A DNA stretch of 64,000 bases from Phylloscopus collybita (GCA_027886175.1 JAJNNQ010000027.1:5904001-5968000); one strand, 5' to 3'. Counted from the stretch's first letter, positions 21,801 to 33,503 are shown. The notes: generated by a model not told the origin, from the sequence alone. A program made the numbers and translations.

Positions 21801-23470
21801 ACAAACTTGTTGGTAGTGGGCTGATGGATTCCTTGTGGAGGCAGACAGCTCTCCTGAGATTGAGTGAACAATATAAGAGAAGGATTTTGTTTAGAGTGAA
21901 ACATTAAGTTGTGCATAAGGGTTTGGGAAGAGAATTATTCCCAAGATTAAACTCAAATCATCAGTTTCACAGAACAACTTTGACCTCACAAACAGCACAT
22001 TATGGACTCAAGTCCACACTTGCACCCAAAACTAGAAGCTGAAGTAGCCTTTTTTCCACCCATAATCACCATCTTACTGGTGTTTTAAGACAGAAGACAG
22101 CAAAATTTTAACAGACATTCTACCCGTGAAGTCCTCAGCAGATATTACATTGATATAACACCAGTACAGCGTTTACGGCAACAATTTGACAAAGGTTTCT
22201 TTCATAAAAGTTTGCAGATATTCCTGAGTACTTTTTCAGATGAGAAAAATCACCCAGATCTCCCACAGGGTACATCTCGAGGGTAGGAGATGGCAAAGCT
22301 GAACATTTATCACCAGCAGATCAGGGAGCAGATGGGAAAACCACAGAAAGAGGTTGCACTGAGTTTGCTGTTTCTTTAAGTCGCTGATGGATTCACACAT
22401 GATGCAACTAGACACAACACAGCACTTGCATCTTCCTGCATCAGTGATTCTGCAGACATAGATCTTCCCACCCTCCTTTTCCCCCTTCCAAGGCCCAGAT
22501 GTAATTTTTGTCTGCAACTGGATACAATCACTTTCTGCACACAAGCCCAGCAAAACAAAACATCCCATTTTCAGTTCACAGAGCTGCCATGGCAGAAATA
22601 AATATTATTTTGTTTGTTGGGGTTTTCTTTCTGGTTACTGTTGCTTTGTTTTCCAAAAAATCATTGTTCTGCAGAACAATTTAACACAACTCATTCTTCC
22701 TGATTCGAGACTTTGTAGTTAGCTGAACCAGTAGTTAGGTTCTCAGTGAAAAAGCCAGTCCTTCCAAGCCAAAACCCAAATTTCTCTGAAATTTTGACCT
22801 TTAGAGAACTTCCTAATCGACAAACCCAAGACAAGCACTCAGCCCCCTCCCATTTCAGCAGGAAATGACCCAACACAGATCTCTGCAGCTCTGCCATGGT
22901 TTGCAGGCAGAAGGTGGCACCTTTGGGTTTGCCCCTCTGCTTGGAGCATGCCATGGCTGAGGGAAGGCTGCTGGGCACAGAGAAACCCATTCCTTACTCC
23001 CTGAACTCTGTTTGCAATTGGTATCTGAATTTTTTGAGAGGGAGCAGCTGGCTGCCTGATATCCCAGGAGTTTAGGATAAAACCCAGAGCAGAGCAGCAG
23101 CCTCACACCCACCACCACTGGGGCTGTATTTTCAGAAGCACATTGCTTGATGTTGCTGATTTGAGGAAAGGGATGAGTCCTCCTTGGAAGAGAAACCTAC
23201 TTAAGTTAGGGCTTTATGGTCCTGGCTTGAGCACGTGTAAAGGAGCCCGAGCTCTCTTTGCAGGGGGCAGCTTCAGGAATTAGCCTCTGTTTTCTCCTTC
23301 TCTCTCCCTTCTCACTTCATTTGCCTGATCTGGTGGTAATTTTCCTCTCTCTGGTGCCTCCCTACCCATCCTTTCCTTCTCTCTTCCCACCCTGTCAGCC
23401 AATGACAAAAATAGAGATGAGAAGAGACACAATTGCATAAAAGAAGGGATTTTTCCATCTCTAATCGCAG

Positions 23471-23523
23471 AGGGGGATTGGTTTGCGCTCTGCCTCGCTG
23501 CAGAAGCTTCTCAGGTTGGGCAG
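23471..23523 (+). other. Candidate exon (53 nt)
   Basis: A strong acceptor (ATTTTTCCATCTCTAATCGCAG) precedes 23471 and a near-consensus donor GCAG|GTAAGA follows 23523. All three frames are open over this short span. Upstream DNA (23285-23400) is very pyrimidine-rich. It could be an exon of a + strand non-coding RNA or a pseudo-exon. Confidence 0.25.
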
Positions 23524-23910
23524 GTAAGATTTAGAGGGAGGCTGTGTGATGCATCGAGCTGAGCTGGCCCTTGACCTCCAGCTGCCTGCCTGCTCTGCCT
23601 GCAGCTTTAGTGAAGGCACCAGGCGTGAAATGGCACCAGCAGCGCTGCCTGGTGCTTTCCTCAGCAGCCTGCGAGAGGAGGGAGCAGCCGTCTGAAATGT
23701 GCTCCCTGCACACCTTCCTGGGGCACACCTGGGGAGGAACAGGGCTCTGGGTTTGCAGCACTAACACAAAAAGCTCTTTGCTGTGCACACACTCTCTCTG
23801 GGGCTCAGCAGATACAATGCTGTTGTACTCCAAGAAATGTTTCCATTTAAAAAAAATGAGTTGCTGATAACTTAAGAATGAAGGAAAAAGGAAAACTAAT
23901 CTATGCTTAC

Positions 23911-23974
23911 CTTGCTGTTTGGTGGGTTAAGCTTGGAGGTTTCTTGTTCCTCAAGAGCACTGGACTTTTTGTAG
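23911..23974 (-). CDS. Candidate internal coding exon (64 nt), gene not recognised
   Basis: On the - strand the acceptor TTTTCCTTTCTTCCTTAG directly precedes the exon and the donor AAG|GTAAGCAT follows it; both are close to consensus. One frame is open from the second base to the end (a leading C completes a codon, exit in phase 0) and contains KKSSALEEQETSK followed by a Pro/Asn/Ser-rich end, a composition typical of a disordered or cytoplasmic linker. I do not recognise the protein. A second candidate (33504-33545, -) would join it in frame. Twenty-one open codons are not significant on their own, so it could be a non-coding RNA exon or a pseudo-exon. Confidence 0.33.
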
Positions 23975-25240
23975 CTAAGGAAGAAAGGAAAATACTGTAA
24001 GAACAAATCAAAAGAAAAAAATTATATCAGTATACCATTTTTTAAAAGCTCTATATACTTTATCTTTGCATAGTATTAGAGCTGTTCAGATTAAACTTTG
24101 CAAAAAAATATTCTCCATAGGTATATCCTCATTTTTGTTGGACAACATCAGTTCTTTGATCTTTATTCATTTAGAGAACTGTTCTTTTCCTTCCAGCTCT
24201 TTGCTTTCTTGCCTTTTGCCACATTTGAAATTGGCCCAAAACTGCTCCAAGACATCTCATTATTTTCACCGGGGTAGTTTATCACCCACCTCAGTATATT
24301 TTTCTGCTCCCCAACAGAACAATTAAAACCACACCAGGTTAACAAAGGATGAATTTCCCGGTACCATCAGCACAACCTGCAGGATGATCCCTCATAGAAA
24401 CCAGGGCAATTTCATGCATTTCCACCAGCAGCATGGCAAACTACTCAACCATTTCTGAATGCAGAGGTGGGTCCCCTGAGCCACACGTGCTGCCTTGCCC
24501 TTGTGGGCAGGGGCTCATTGCCTTTTTTCGCTTCCATTTTTCAAGATTTCCAAGAGGAACAGTCCTGTCCTTCACCTCCATAGTCAATTGTACCAGCACA
24601 AACCAGATCCAAACCACAGGAAAGCCCCAGGAGGAGGTGCCAAGCCCGTGGCACTGCTGCTGGCCTAAGGGACAGTGTCACCATGCTCAGAGATTGTACA
24701 GTCCCCACACAAAATTAATCAATCATGTCTTTTCAATAGACCACGAGCAGCTCTCAAAATTAACCACAAGGAAGCAGACTCCATTCAGAGATTTGAATCA
24801 ACCAAACATGAACACAGAAATAAAATCATTCCCCATATTCTTTTAATAAATGCTCCTCAGTAGGGCTAATGAAGGATTTTCTCTAGTGTATTTTGGTCTG
24901 GACTTCTTAAACACATTTGAGAAATTTCCCAAAACAATTTTTGTAGAGAAATGGATCTACCAAGATTAAAAATTTCCCCTGGAAATTCATTGTCAATATT
25001 TTTTTAACCTACTTTTCTTCCTCACTCCCTCCCCAGGAGCTCTTTGTCTCACATCAGTGCTCTGCCACTCTTGGATCCTATGAGTCCTTCTGCCTCGATG
25101 CTTCTTGGGATGAAATGATCTTTCCCAGGAGCTCTGATAGGCTGCTTTAAATCAGCTCTTTCTTGATTCATGCATTTCACAATTCTCTCTCCTCTCCATT
25201 CTTGCAGCTATAATTACCAGTGAATTTAAATTTTTATTTT

Positions 25241-25314
25241 TAAAAAAAGCAAACAAACCAAACCAAATACAAACCAACAAAAACCAAGCCACAAAGAAAC
25301 AAACAAAAAACCCA
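25241..25314 (+). repeat. A/C-rich low-complexity patch
   Basis: AAAAAAAGCAAACAAACC followed by AACCAAATACAAACCAAC words, a smaller relative of the A/C tracts at 8331 and 57023. It contains a few G and T. Confidence 0.75.
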
Positions 25315-26133
25315 CTAAAAGGCATCCTAAGCCCCTCTTCCTCCCGAAATATCCATCTTTTCCTGCCGGAAATGACCCCCACTGAGCTGTGCTCAGGATG
25401 GCAGCAGGGCTGCCCGAGCCAGATGGAAGCTGCTGAAGACCTTGGAGATCAAGCCACCAGCCTTCAATCCTGACATTTGGTCGTGGGTGGCAGATTTTTT
25501 TTTTCCTTTCACACTTAAAAATGTTGCAAACCACAGTAGTTCTCTTTGATGGGGAGCTGGAGGCTGATTAACCTTATCTTCTCCTGTGCACATCCAGATG
25601 TTGAGAAACAATTTCCCACCCACACTGGCCAGAACTGGTGCCTGGACCATTGGCCAACACACAGTCTGCCATCCTGAGCCCTATACCCTCTACAGATCTC
25701 TAATGGGGTTTTTGGTGACATTCAGGAGGTGGAAATCAGGGATAAATAAAGTTTGACCCTTTCTATTCTGCCCTGAATGTCCCCACATTTTTGATATCAT
25801 TACAGAACATTTTCCTGATGGGCCAAAAAAATGAGCCCACTTTTCCAATTATGCTCCCCCCAGGATAGAGCAGGGCCATTCCCATCACAGGTGGCAGGAG
25901 ATGGGACACTGCTCCCCCTTTTCTTTATTTGATAAGGAGGATCCTTCTTCATCTGCTTTCATTAAACCATGTGCCTGCACTGTGAGCTCAAAATGACACT
26001 TTTGAATAATTTAAGATAATGATAATAGAAACATTAAAAAAACCCCTCTCTCAGAGACCAAACCCAATTCCTCTCGCAGCTTCTGAATTAGTTTTTCACT
26101 TGTAGCCATTTCTGCTCTATCTTAAGAGCTATT

Positions 26134-26149
26134 AAAAAAAAAAAAAAAA
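26134..26149 (+). repeat. Poly(A) tract, 16 A
   Basis: Uninterrupted A run with no recognisable retroelement body. Confidence 0.9.
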
Positions 26150-27278
26150 GGCACGAGAGATATTAGGAAATTACTAATGCTTTTTTGAAAGCACCTATTG
26201 CTTAATCTTCTGCAGAACTATTTCTGGATTCCTGTGCAGCTTTCATCTTTACCCCGAGTGTTTAACGAGGCACCTCGCACGAGCACAGCCCAGGTCCAAA
26301 GAGGACGGGTTGTTTTTGCGCATTTTCCCTGCAGCTGTTTTGTTCCATTGGAGATGATGCTCACTGGGTCAGGACTTTTTTTTTTAATTTTTTTTTTTTT
26401 TCTTTAAGGGATGAGCTTTATTTACCAGGCGACATTAACCATTTGGATTTCCCAGCTCCGAAATCCCTCGCAGGCATTCTGAATATATTTTAGTTTTTTT
26501 GGGGTTTTGGATTTTTTTTTTCCCTTGCTTTTAAATTCTATTTTTAAAACCCGGAATGCTGGGTCTGACACAGCTGGCGACTTTGCTGCTTTTTTTTTTC
26601 ATTTCTTTCCTTTCAGGGAGGCAGAAACACAAACTACTCCTAAAACACCAGGATCAGGACATCATCATTTTTTCCCCAGCAACATCTGGAATATTAAGAG
26701 GCTGGAGTGGGATTGGAGTTGCGTTGGCTGAACCAATCTCCAGCAGGAGCCTCCCCCTGCTCCCGCGAAGGGAGAAGCAGCCGGAACGTGAGGAGCGGCA
26801 GCCGCACTCACCGCTCCGTGACTCCAGCTCCGTGCCTGCACTTCTCCATTGATTTATGGGGCAGCTCATTTCCAGACCCACCTCCTTCAGGAGGAGGAAC
26901 TTCAGCTCGATGTGGATAATAGGGTCCTATAGCCCTTAAAGCACTGGCTGCCTCTTCCTGGGGTGGGGAGGGTTACGGCGGAGAGAAATATTCCTCCTCC
27001 CTTTGAACGGCTCTGGAAACGAACCGAGAGAGCTGCTGCATTTTTAATTTAAATAAAAGATAATAAAAAAAAGGTAAAGCTCATAACCCAAAGCAGAGCT
27101 TGGGCTGCAGAGGAGGAGATCCCTCACCCCGTTCCCGTTGTGAAAGCCGCACAATGGAAGAACGCACTCGCCTTCCGCCCATTCAATCTCTGCCTTACAT
27201 CTCTATATCTATACACACATGCCCCACAAAGACATATTTTCTACGTTAAGCCTATGGATTACTGGCTCAGGCCCTCAC

Positions 27279-27306
27279 AAAAAAAAAAAAAAAAAAAAAA
27301 AAAAAA
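27279..27306 (+). repeat. Poly(A) tract, 28 A
   Basis: Uninterrupted run between GCCCTCAC and TGTTTCC, abutting the X-box-like motifs on its right. Confidence 0.95.
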
Positions 27307-27307
27307 T

Positions 27308-27343
27308 GTTTCCAAGGCAACGAGCCAGGGGTTGCTATGGCAT
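27308..27343. promoter_or_regulatory. Pair of RFX X-box-like motifs
   Basis: GTTTCCAAGGCAAC at 27308-27321 and GTTGCTATGGCAT at 27331-27343 each differ by about two bases from the palindromic RFX X-box GTTGCCATGGCAAC. Two copies within 36 bp is more than expected by chance. RFX factors act in ciliogenesis and neural genes. Binding here is inference from motif alone. Confidence 0.35.
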
Positions 27344-27439
27344 CTCGGAGCGAGCAGCTGGGCCAATCCCGCTCCCTTCGAGCTGGGAAGGCGCAAAGCC
27401 TCTAAATTTAATGTCAGTGCGGAGAGGAAGGGAAGCTGT

Positions 27440-27600
27440 TGAGGCATGCATGATGCTGAGCGTGCGCTTGCTAAATGCGGACAACATGGCCCCCATGATT
27501 AGGACCAGCACACTAATGAATATTCATTGGGCTGATTAAAGCAAAGTCAATTAACTACTTGACTGCTTGATTTTTTGCTGGATTTTAGTCGTCTCTTTTA
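27440..27600. promoter_or_regulatory. Candidate conserved enhancer with POU-type palindrome
   Basis: It contains the 14-bp perfect palindrome AATGAATATTCATT (27515-27528), whose ATGAATATTCAT core resembles MORE-type dimer sites of POU factors, next to TGATTAAAG, GTCAATTAACTA and TGCATGATGC. It is non-repetitive with a few CpG. The dense homeodomain and POU words suggest a developmental enhancer. No conservation data are available. Confidence 0.35.
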
Positions 27601-27752
27601 ACCATTTTGCCACTGGGGATGCTCTCGTTCTCCTCTTCGTCTCCCTCTTTCCTCCTCTATATTTCCTCCACTGGCAATTAAGGTTTAATTTTTTTTTTCC
27701 CTTGTCTTTATGCTTTTTACTGACAATAACCCATCGTCCTCGTATTTTACAG

Positions 27753-27815
27753 CTCACTTTATCTCACCAATAAATCACGTTCTTCTAGGGTCACTGTCTT
27801 CCACTACAGTTGCAG
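27753..27815 (+). other. Candidate exon (63 nt)
   Basis: This is the best + strand splice pair. A branch-like TTACTGAC lies about 30 nt upstream, the acceptor CCTCGTATTTTACAG ends at 27752, and the donor TTGCAG|GTAAGG starts at 27816. Two of three frames are open. One of them exits with one extra base, which would join in frame with the candidate at 28598-28690. The peptide is not recognised, so a non-coding transcript is equally likely. Confidence 0.3.
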
Positions 27816-28597
27816 GTAAGGTAGAAGGAGACAATTTTCCATCAAATTTTAAAATCTTACATGCAATTTGATTCCAAATCTGCAGCTAAGAAATAATGCT
27901 GATTTTCCACTTCACAGTGGGATTTCCCCCATCCCCACAGCCCTTTGTTTTATAACACAGGGGGTTGCTGTGAGCCAGGTCAAGGGCTGCAGAATATTTT
28001 TTATTTTGATTTGTTAAGTCAGAATTCCTTCAGACAGACAACTCAGACTGAATGTTCTAGGAAACCAAAAGGGATCCTAAAATAAAACAACAATTCATTA
28101 AAGATGGTTTTCAATTTAGAGAGATGTCTCTCCCAGTGCAGTAGTGATGTAATAAGACTGTGAAGACAACTGCATATTTTATAAAGATCATTTTTCAGAA
28201 TGTGCCTGAAAACTAAAACATGTGATTAAATTAAAAATAAATGAAATATTGTTGGTAAAAAAAAAATAAAATAGTCCACATTTGTGAATTCAGCCCTTAC
28301 AACTCAACCTGGGAAAATACATAAATTTTCACCATGTTCTTTGGCTTGTTCTGCAAACTCTCTCAGGCTCCTGTATTATGTATACAGGGAAAGATGCATT
28401 TACATGACAGTTGGAATGGAGTTATTAATAGTTTGAAGCAATAGACCTGATGGAAAGATTGGAAAACCTGACCATAATCACCCAGCATTTGGGCTCTTGC
28501 CTTTGTCAGCAAGTGAAGGAAAAAATCACACAGCAAAAGGCAGAGTGTACAGCGGGGTAGGGACAACACTGACTTCAATGTTGTTTGTTCAATTCAG

Positions 28598-28690
28598 CTG
28601 CCTGCGAGCAAAAAACCAGAGGAAAAAAACAGAGAAAGAGGAATGAAATGAGTTTGAGGATAACTGAGTGGGGGAAGTTTGCATTTTTTG
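28598..28690 (+). other. Candidate exon (93 nt)
   Basis: The acceptor TGTTGTTTGTTCAATTCAG precedes it and the donor TTTTTTG|GTAAGTGC follows. One frame is open throughout, with a very basic segment (KTRGKKQRKRNE) then RITEWGKFAFF; the other two have stops. The implied intron from 27816 is 782 bp. No domain is recognised. The Lys/Arg richness may only reflect purine-rich DNA. Confidence 0.25.
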
Positions 28691-28879
28691 GTAAGTGCAA
28701 ACAAAAAAATGCTCAGTTTGTATTACATAAACTCCATGGATGTACTGGTTCCTCTATTATTTTGCAGGACGATGCATATATTTACATGGTTTTTTAGACA
28801 CACAGTTACAAAAACAGACAGTTGCTCCTCCACCAAAACACAGAAAACGGGGAATGACAACGCTTCCCGACACAAATTG

Positions 28880-29098
28880 TATTTTGGGAGTGCGACGCGG
28901 CGCTTCCCCGCAAACCCGCCTCGTGTCCACCATCCACCTATTAACACCACCATCCCAACCTTGAACCTGCCCATCTGCAGCCCAGGATGCAGCCCCTGTT
29001 TGGGCTCAGGGAGTCACCCGGGTGGGGAAGGCTGCTGCGAGGAACGAAATCACAGGCACGAGTCGGAGCGCGCGTCCCCGGATTGCCGAGATGACGCC
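28880..29098. promoter_or_regulatory. Two small CpG clusters
   Basis: GCGACGCGGCGC-type DNA at about 28891-28920 and CACGAGTCGGAGCGCGCG at about 29058-29075, with roughly 19 CpG over 220 bp. The rest of the neighbourhood is CpG-poor. No promoter architecture is evident. Confidence 0.3.
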
Positions 29099-30740
29099 CT
29101 GCTTAGTTAGCAGAGCTTTATGTTCCTGCCATCAAAATCAGGAATCTGCATAGCAACACTCAGCTCCACGTTGCATCCACCCAAAGCTGAAGAAAAACCC
29201 CCAACAAATAATTACCCATTTACAAATTAAGAGAGCAGCGAAAGAAAAGGAAGGGGGAGCGTGTTGAGCTGCCACGTTCAATTTAAAGGAATATAGATCG
29301 GGCGCTCTGTTTCAAAATAACGTTTTTTCATCTCTGTGCAGTGGAAATTTCTTCACAGGGGGCAATGTGCAAGCAGAGATGTACATGCACACAAAGAGAA
29401 GTGGAGTAATTCCATTCTCAACAAAAATTTAGAGAATTGGATTCAAATCCTATGTAGGTCGCAAATGAAATGTAGCCAGCAACGTACAACACAGGGAAAA
29501 AAATGAAAGAAAAAGACAAAATCCCAGCCCAGTGCCACCCCACCCAGCAGTCTGCAATTCCTGGTCATGAGAGGCCACAGCATTATCCAGGCAGGGTGTT
29601 GCAGGTCAGGATTAACACGCATTAACAAATTCATGTGGAGGAAGCTGGCCCAGCACCTGCCCACAATTTACCAATTCACTTCGTCCCCTTCCATGTGAAT
29701 CAAATTCTCTTTTTCTGCTTGGAGGATGATTTTTTTTTTTTAAAATAATGTTATATACTGAGTAAAATGTACATCCCCAAGCTGTGAAAAGTATTTCAAC
29801 TTGAAATCTGCACAGGAGCAAGAGCAACATAAACGCTGTGTTTATATTGTGAATGATACCGACGTAAAAATGCTCAAAGACATGTATGTGAACATCCACA
29901 CACACATACAGAGAAATGGCAGTAAACTGCATCTATTCTGGTTCTAAGATACATTGCAAATACAGTAAACTATTAAAAAAAAAAAAAAAAAAACAACAAA
30001 CCCTCACCACAAAAATACAAACCAGGAATCTACATCTGCACAACAGAAAATATTCTGAGCGCAAACCCATTGCGGGAGCAGTAAATTCAGGGTTAAGTCT
30101 CTGGATTCCTGTCTGATACTCTCAGCCTTTCATCATGTCTCTATGAATTTTTATTTCTGTACTCTGGGGTAAATTAAGGCTGATGGTGTCAATACTGGGT
30201 TTTGAGTCCGATTTCAACATTTCTCGTGTTTCGCCTGTTTAACTCAGACCCTTTAAGTTTGGGTTTTCAACAATTTAGGAGGGAGGCTTGGGGGTTTTCT
30301 AATCCTCTTTCAAAAATGCCAGGTTTTCCAGGAGGCTATTCCCACTGAGCTCGCCCCCAAAACCTCGTGTCAGGGCTGTAGCCATTTTCCCAGGCAGAAC
30401 AAATTCCTCCATCCTGGAGAGCTGATGCTGAATGAGCCCCAAGAGCAGGAGCACCCCCGAGGCTGCAGAGACCCTGCACTCCTGCAATCTCCCTGCTCCT
30501 GCAAGAAAGAGCCCCCAAGATCCCTCCAGGAAAAGCCTGATGCGTTTGAGATTAAGAACGTGCTGTGTCTGGGATTAAAGCAGAACACGTTTACAGCCCT
30601 GGCAGTGCTAACCAACCAGAGGAGTTATCTAATACAGGATTCATGTGATTGCTTGAATAATATTCCAGGAGACGCGGCGTCCCTTCCTCCCTGCGTGCAC
30701 AGCCCTCGATGCAGGCACACACATGGTATTTCGAATAGGA
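29099..30740. other. Non-coding stretch
   Basis: No gene is recognised. It contains a 19-A run (29975-29993) and AT-rich unique DNA. The 147-codon open frame at 30425-30868 ends in Ser/Leu codons from the CT repeat and has no recognised domain. Confidence 0.55.
29975..29993 (+). repeat. Poly(A) tract, 19 A
   Basis: Uninterrupted A run followed by CAACAAACCC. No retroelement body is visible. Confidence 0.9.
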
Positions 30741-30762
30741 TCTCTTCTCCTCTCTCTCTCTC

Positions 30763-30793
<31 letters not shown>

Positions 30794-30796
30794 CCC
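30741..30796 (+). repeat. (CT)n / pyrimidine microsatellite
   Basis: CT dinucleotides with one CCC interruption, then CCCCC. A 56-bp pure pyrimidine tract that could form triplex (H-DNA). Likely length-polymorphic. Confidence 0.93.
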
Positions 30797-30979
30797 CCGC
30801 TTTCACAATCTGTCGCTCTCCAATCTGCCCACTCTGGTCTATTTTCCCATCCAATATTCCCCCTCTAACACCTTCCCCTCCTCTTCAGCCCCCACCCTTG
30901 CTCCTTCTCCCCCTCCTCCAGGCTCTGCCATCGGCCACCTTAGCCCTGGTGCTGAGTTTTGGGTGTCTGGACATTCAAA

Positions 30980-31160
30980 GCATTTAGCAGAGTGATTAAA
31001 AAGAGGAAATAAAGCAAAAAAAATCCACTTTCTCCCCTACTACTAGCATGTAATAACATGGTAACTAACCCCTCTAATAATTTGGTGCCTAATTTTTTTT
31101 TTTTTTTGGACTATGTTATTAATGTTTTATCTCATTTGGCGCTATTTTAACAGAAACTTT
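30980..31160. promoter_or_regulatory. Candidate AT-rich regulatory stretch
   Basis: Several homeodomain-like cores (GTGATTAAAA, CTAATAATTTGG, TTATTAATG) surround a 15-T run, in non-repetitive DNA. Weak, motif-based inference only. Confidence 0.2.
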
Positions 31161-31257
31161 ACAAACAAGTTCCACATTGCTACCTCCCCTTTGTGGAGGG
31201 GAAGGAGCAGCAGAGGGAAAGGGAGGGCTCAGCTAGAGCTCCCCAGCAGGCTGGAAG

Positions 31258-31318
31258 TGTAGCCTGAAATAAATGAGGTCTCCTGGGTTCCAGTCCAGTG
31301 GTCTAACCATTAGTCTCT
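31258..31318 (-). mobile_element. tRNA-derived SINE head (MIR/AmnSINE-like), antisense
   Basis: Read on the - strand it gives AATGGTTAGACCACTGGACT then GGAACCCAGGAGACCTC, very close to the tRNA-like head of amniote MIR-type SINEs (TAGTGGTTAGAGCACTGGACT ... CAGGAGACCTGGGTTC). TGGTTAGACCACTGG corresponds to the A-box region. It is not a functional tRNA: the cloverleaf cannot be completed and the 3' half is missing. Confidence 0.6.
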
Positions 31319-32447
31319 GACTAAGAAACAAATGCAGAGGCCAGAAAATGTGTAAATTAAAGCAACACTTCGCTTTTCCTTGTAGTCTGTAGAATAATTA
31401 CAAGATGCAGATGTAGCTAGAGATGCCTGAGGCTTTGGTGATCCCAGGGATACATTCCTAAGATCAGGCTTTTCCTCCAGACCATCCAGCTGCTCTAAGG
31501 TGCTGCAGGAACTGTTCACTCCGGCTGAAATTTGGCCCTAACCGGGGCAGCACAAGGCTAAGCAGAGCAACTGGTTTAAGGAGTTCAGGGGAAGCATCAG
31601 GCTTTATCTAGGCCTGGCAGGATTATGGAAATAAGTATTTAATTTCCCAGAAGAGAACAAGCTCGTGGCCAGCTTATGTGTGCCTACACATGGACACAAG
31701 CACGGGCACACGGGAACTCGGGAGAGCTCCGGCACCGCAGGCGAGGAGAGGAGAGAAGGGTTTCACACAGAGTGTGGGGCACTAACAGCTCTTACCACCA
31801 GGAAAGGGTTACATTCACACCCTTAACTTGGAGGCTGTAGGTGCCCCTTGATTCGTGCCTGTGGGATGAGGACAGCTCTGATCCCAGGGAGCAGTGAGCA
31901 TGGCAGCAACGCCGGGGAGGGGATGCAGAGCAAGGGCTGCTCTAGGATCTGGTGGCATAAAGATTCTAGAAGATTAGGATTTTCAGCTTGACTTTCCCAA
32001 AGATAAAAGCACCTGCCACGAGGAAAATGGATGTTGTCCCCATGGAGAAAGCATCAAACCTCTTAGAAACTGAAGCCAGTCCTGCAGACCAAGCAAACGC
32101 TGCATTTAAGCACAAAAGGAATCCAAAGCTCCTTAAAGGTCCAGAAAGCTGAGTTAGGTTCTCGTTCTCTCCACTCACATCTCCTACACATTATTTTTAG
32201 ACAGAGTAAAACGCAGGGCAGCTGACCTCATGGACTATTGCAAAGCAACTCCTGTATTAGAGAGCAACAGACAGGAGCACCACAGAGCACAGAGCTGCTC
32301 TGGGAGAGGTTTGATCCAGAGATCTCCTGATATGGACCATGGCTGGAATCATGACTGTTACTGGAGGAACCTCAGCTATTCAAGCTGTTCCCCTGCATGG
32401 AACTTCTCCAGCACCACCAGGGTCTCCAGTAAAAGAGAGATGTGAAT
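31319..32447. other. Non-coding stretch, no feature recognised
   Basis: Unique-looking sequence. Short open frames only, none with recognisable features. Confidence 0.55.
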
Positions 32448-32580
32448 ACACAGGAAGTTCAGTGAAGGACCACGAGGATGGTGAAGGGCCCAGGTTTTGT
32501 CTCCTACAAGGAAAGGCTGAGAAAGCCAGGACAGTTCAGTCTGGTGAAGAGGAGGCTCACAGCATCCAACCTTCTTTACC
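32448..32580 (+). mobile_element. CR1 LINE 3'-region fragment
   Basis: GACCACGAGGATGGTGAAGG, then CTACAAGGAAAGGCTGAGAA, then CAGTTCAGTCTGGTGAAGAG and GAGGCTCACAGCATCC follow the order of the CR1 ORF2 end and 3' UTR (GGATGATCAAGGG ... GAGGAAAGGCTGAGAGAGCTG ... TTCAGCCTGGAGAAGAGAAGG). It is diverged, lacks the terminal octamers and has no intact coding frame. Confidence 0.75.
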
Positions 32581-33503
32581 AGCAGCATGGGCTTCCTGCC
32601 TTGAGCAAATACATCTTTATAGAAACCATCCAGGAAAAGATCAGACATGATAGAGATATGAAATGTCACAGCAATTTGGAAAAGCTGAACCCGAGGACTC
32701 TAAACTGGTAAATATGACTCGCATAACTAGCAGAAAATGTTTGCAGTCCTGTAAACATACACAAATTCCTAAGATCTGTGGCAGATTTCTGAGGTGTGAC
32801 TAATTCACTCAGCACAAAGGTGACACTGTTGTGACAGAGCACTCGCATCTCTGAACTCTGAAACCAAGATGAAACCATTTCCTACTCTCTGGGGCTTGGT
32901 TGTGAGTGATGTAACTTTCCCAGGCCTATACAAACAAGTTTGAAAATCAGGCTAGAGAGAGTCGAAGGCTCCAGGCTTTAAGTAAGGCCACATTCATCTC
33001 TTTAGTGTGCATGTGGACACCAAAAATCCAGAAGAATTCACATGCTGCTGTCTTGTCCTGATGCAGGGTGCAAGAGGTTGTGCATCGGCTCACTTGGTAC
33101 TGTGCCCACAAGATATGAAAACCCCTCCAAACTCTCAATGCCTCAGTGCAGGGGTTGACCATGTGGAGATCCCAGCTCCAGGGAAACCCTGAGTCAAATA
33201 TGCTCAAAATGCAGAGAATTTCCAGGCTCAGAGGAGCCCATCTCTGTGCCTCTTCCATCCATGCCAGGGATCTGCCCTTTGGCTTCACCCACCAACACCT
33301 TTGTGCTGCTCAGCACTTGCAGAACTCGAAGCCACCTCTGTGCTGAGCCAAGCTCTTCCAACAAGTGCAAGTGGGAGGCAGGAGTGCCCTGGCACCAGCT
33401 CCCCACAGCCCCAGCAGAGCTGCAGGCACATGTCACCTCCCCAGGAAGTTGTTTGTATTCTTGGGAGAATGTTGAAAAATATCTCTGACCCCCAAACATT
33501 TAC
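32581..33503. other. Non-coding stretch
   Basis: No gene is recognised. The 101- and 113-codon frames at 32947-33499 on the - strand overlap open + frames and show no domain. Confidence 0.55.

Larger units (their letters stand above)
17161..23470. other. Non-coding stretch, about 6.3 kb
   Basis: No gene is recognised. It holds the CATGGC repeat at 18032-18106, the (CA)n at 18838-18868, a purine-rich A-run near 18721-18731 and a poly-pyrimidine stretch at about 23285-23400. Open frames of 193-217 codons at 18420-19842 on both strands have no recognised domain, and the longer ones that cross the (CA)n carry His/Thr or Cys/Val runs from it. Confidence 0.55.
23975..27278. other. Non-coding stretch
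   Basis: No gene is recognised. It includes an A/C-rich patch (25241-25314), a 16-A run (26134-26149), T-rich runs at 26378-26401 and a G+C-richer, CpG-bearing patch at 26750-27010. A - strand donor-like CGGAGCG|GTGAGTG at about 26815 could end an exon, but no upstream partner is clear. Confidence 0.5.

Noticed and set aside
31258..31318. Possible tRNA gene on the - strand
   Set aside because: Only an A-box-like TGGTTAGACCACTGG is present; the cloverleaf cannot be completed, so it is a SINE head.
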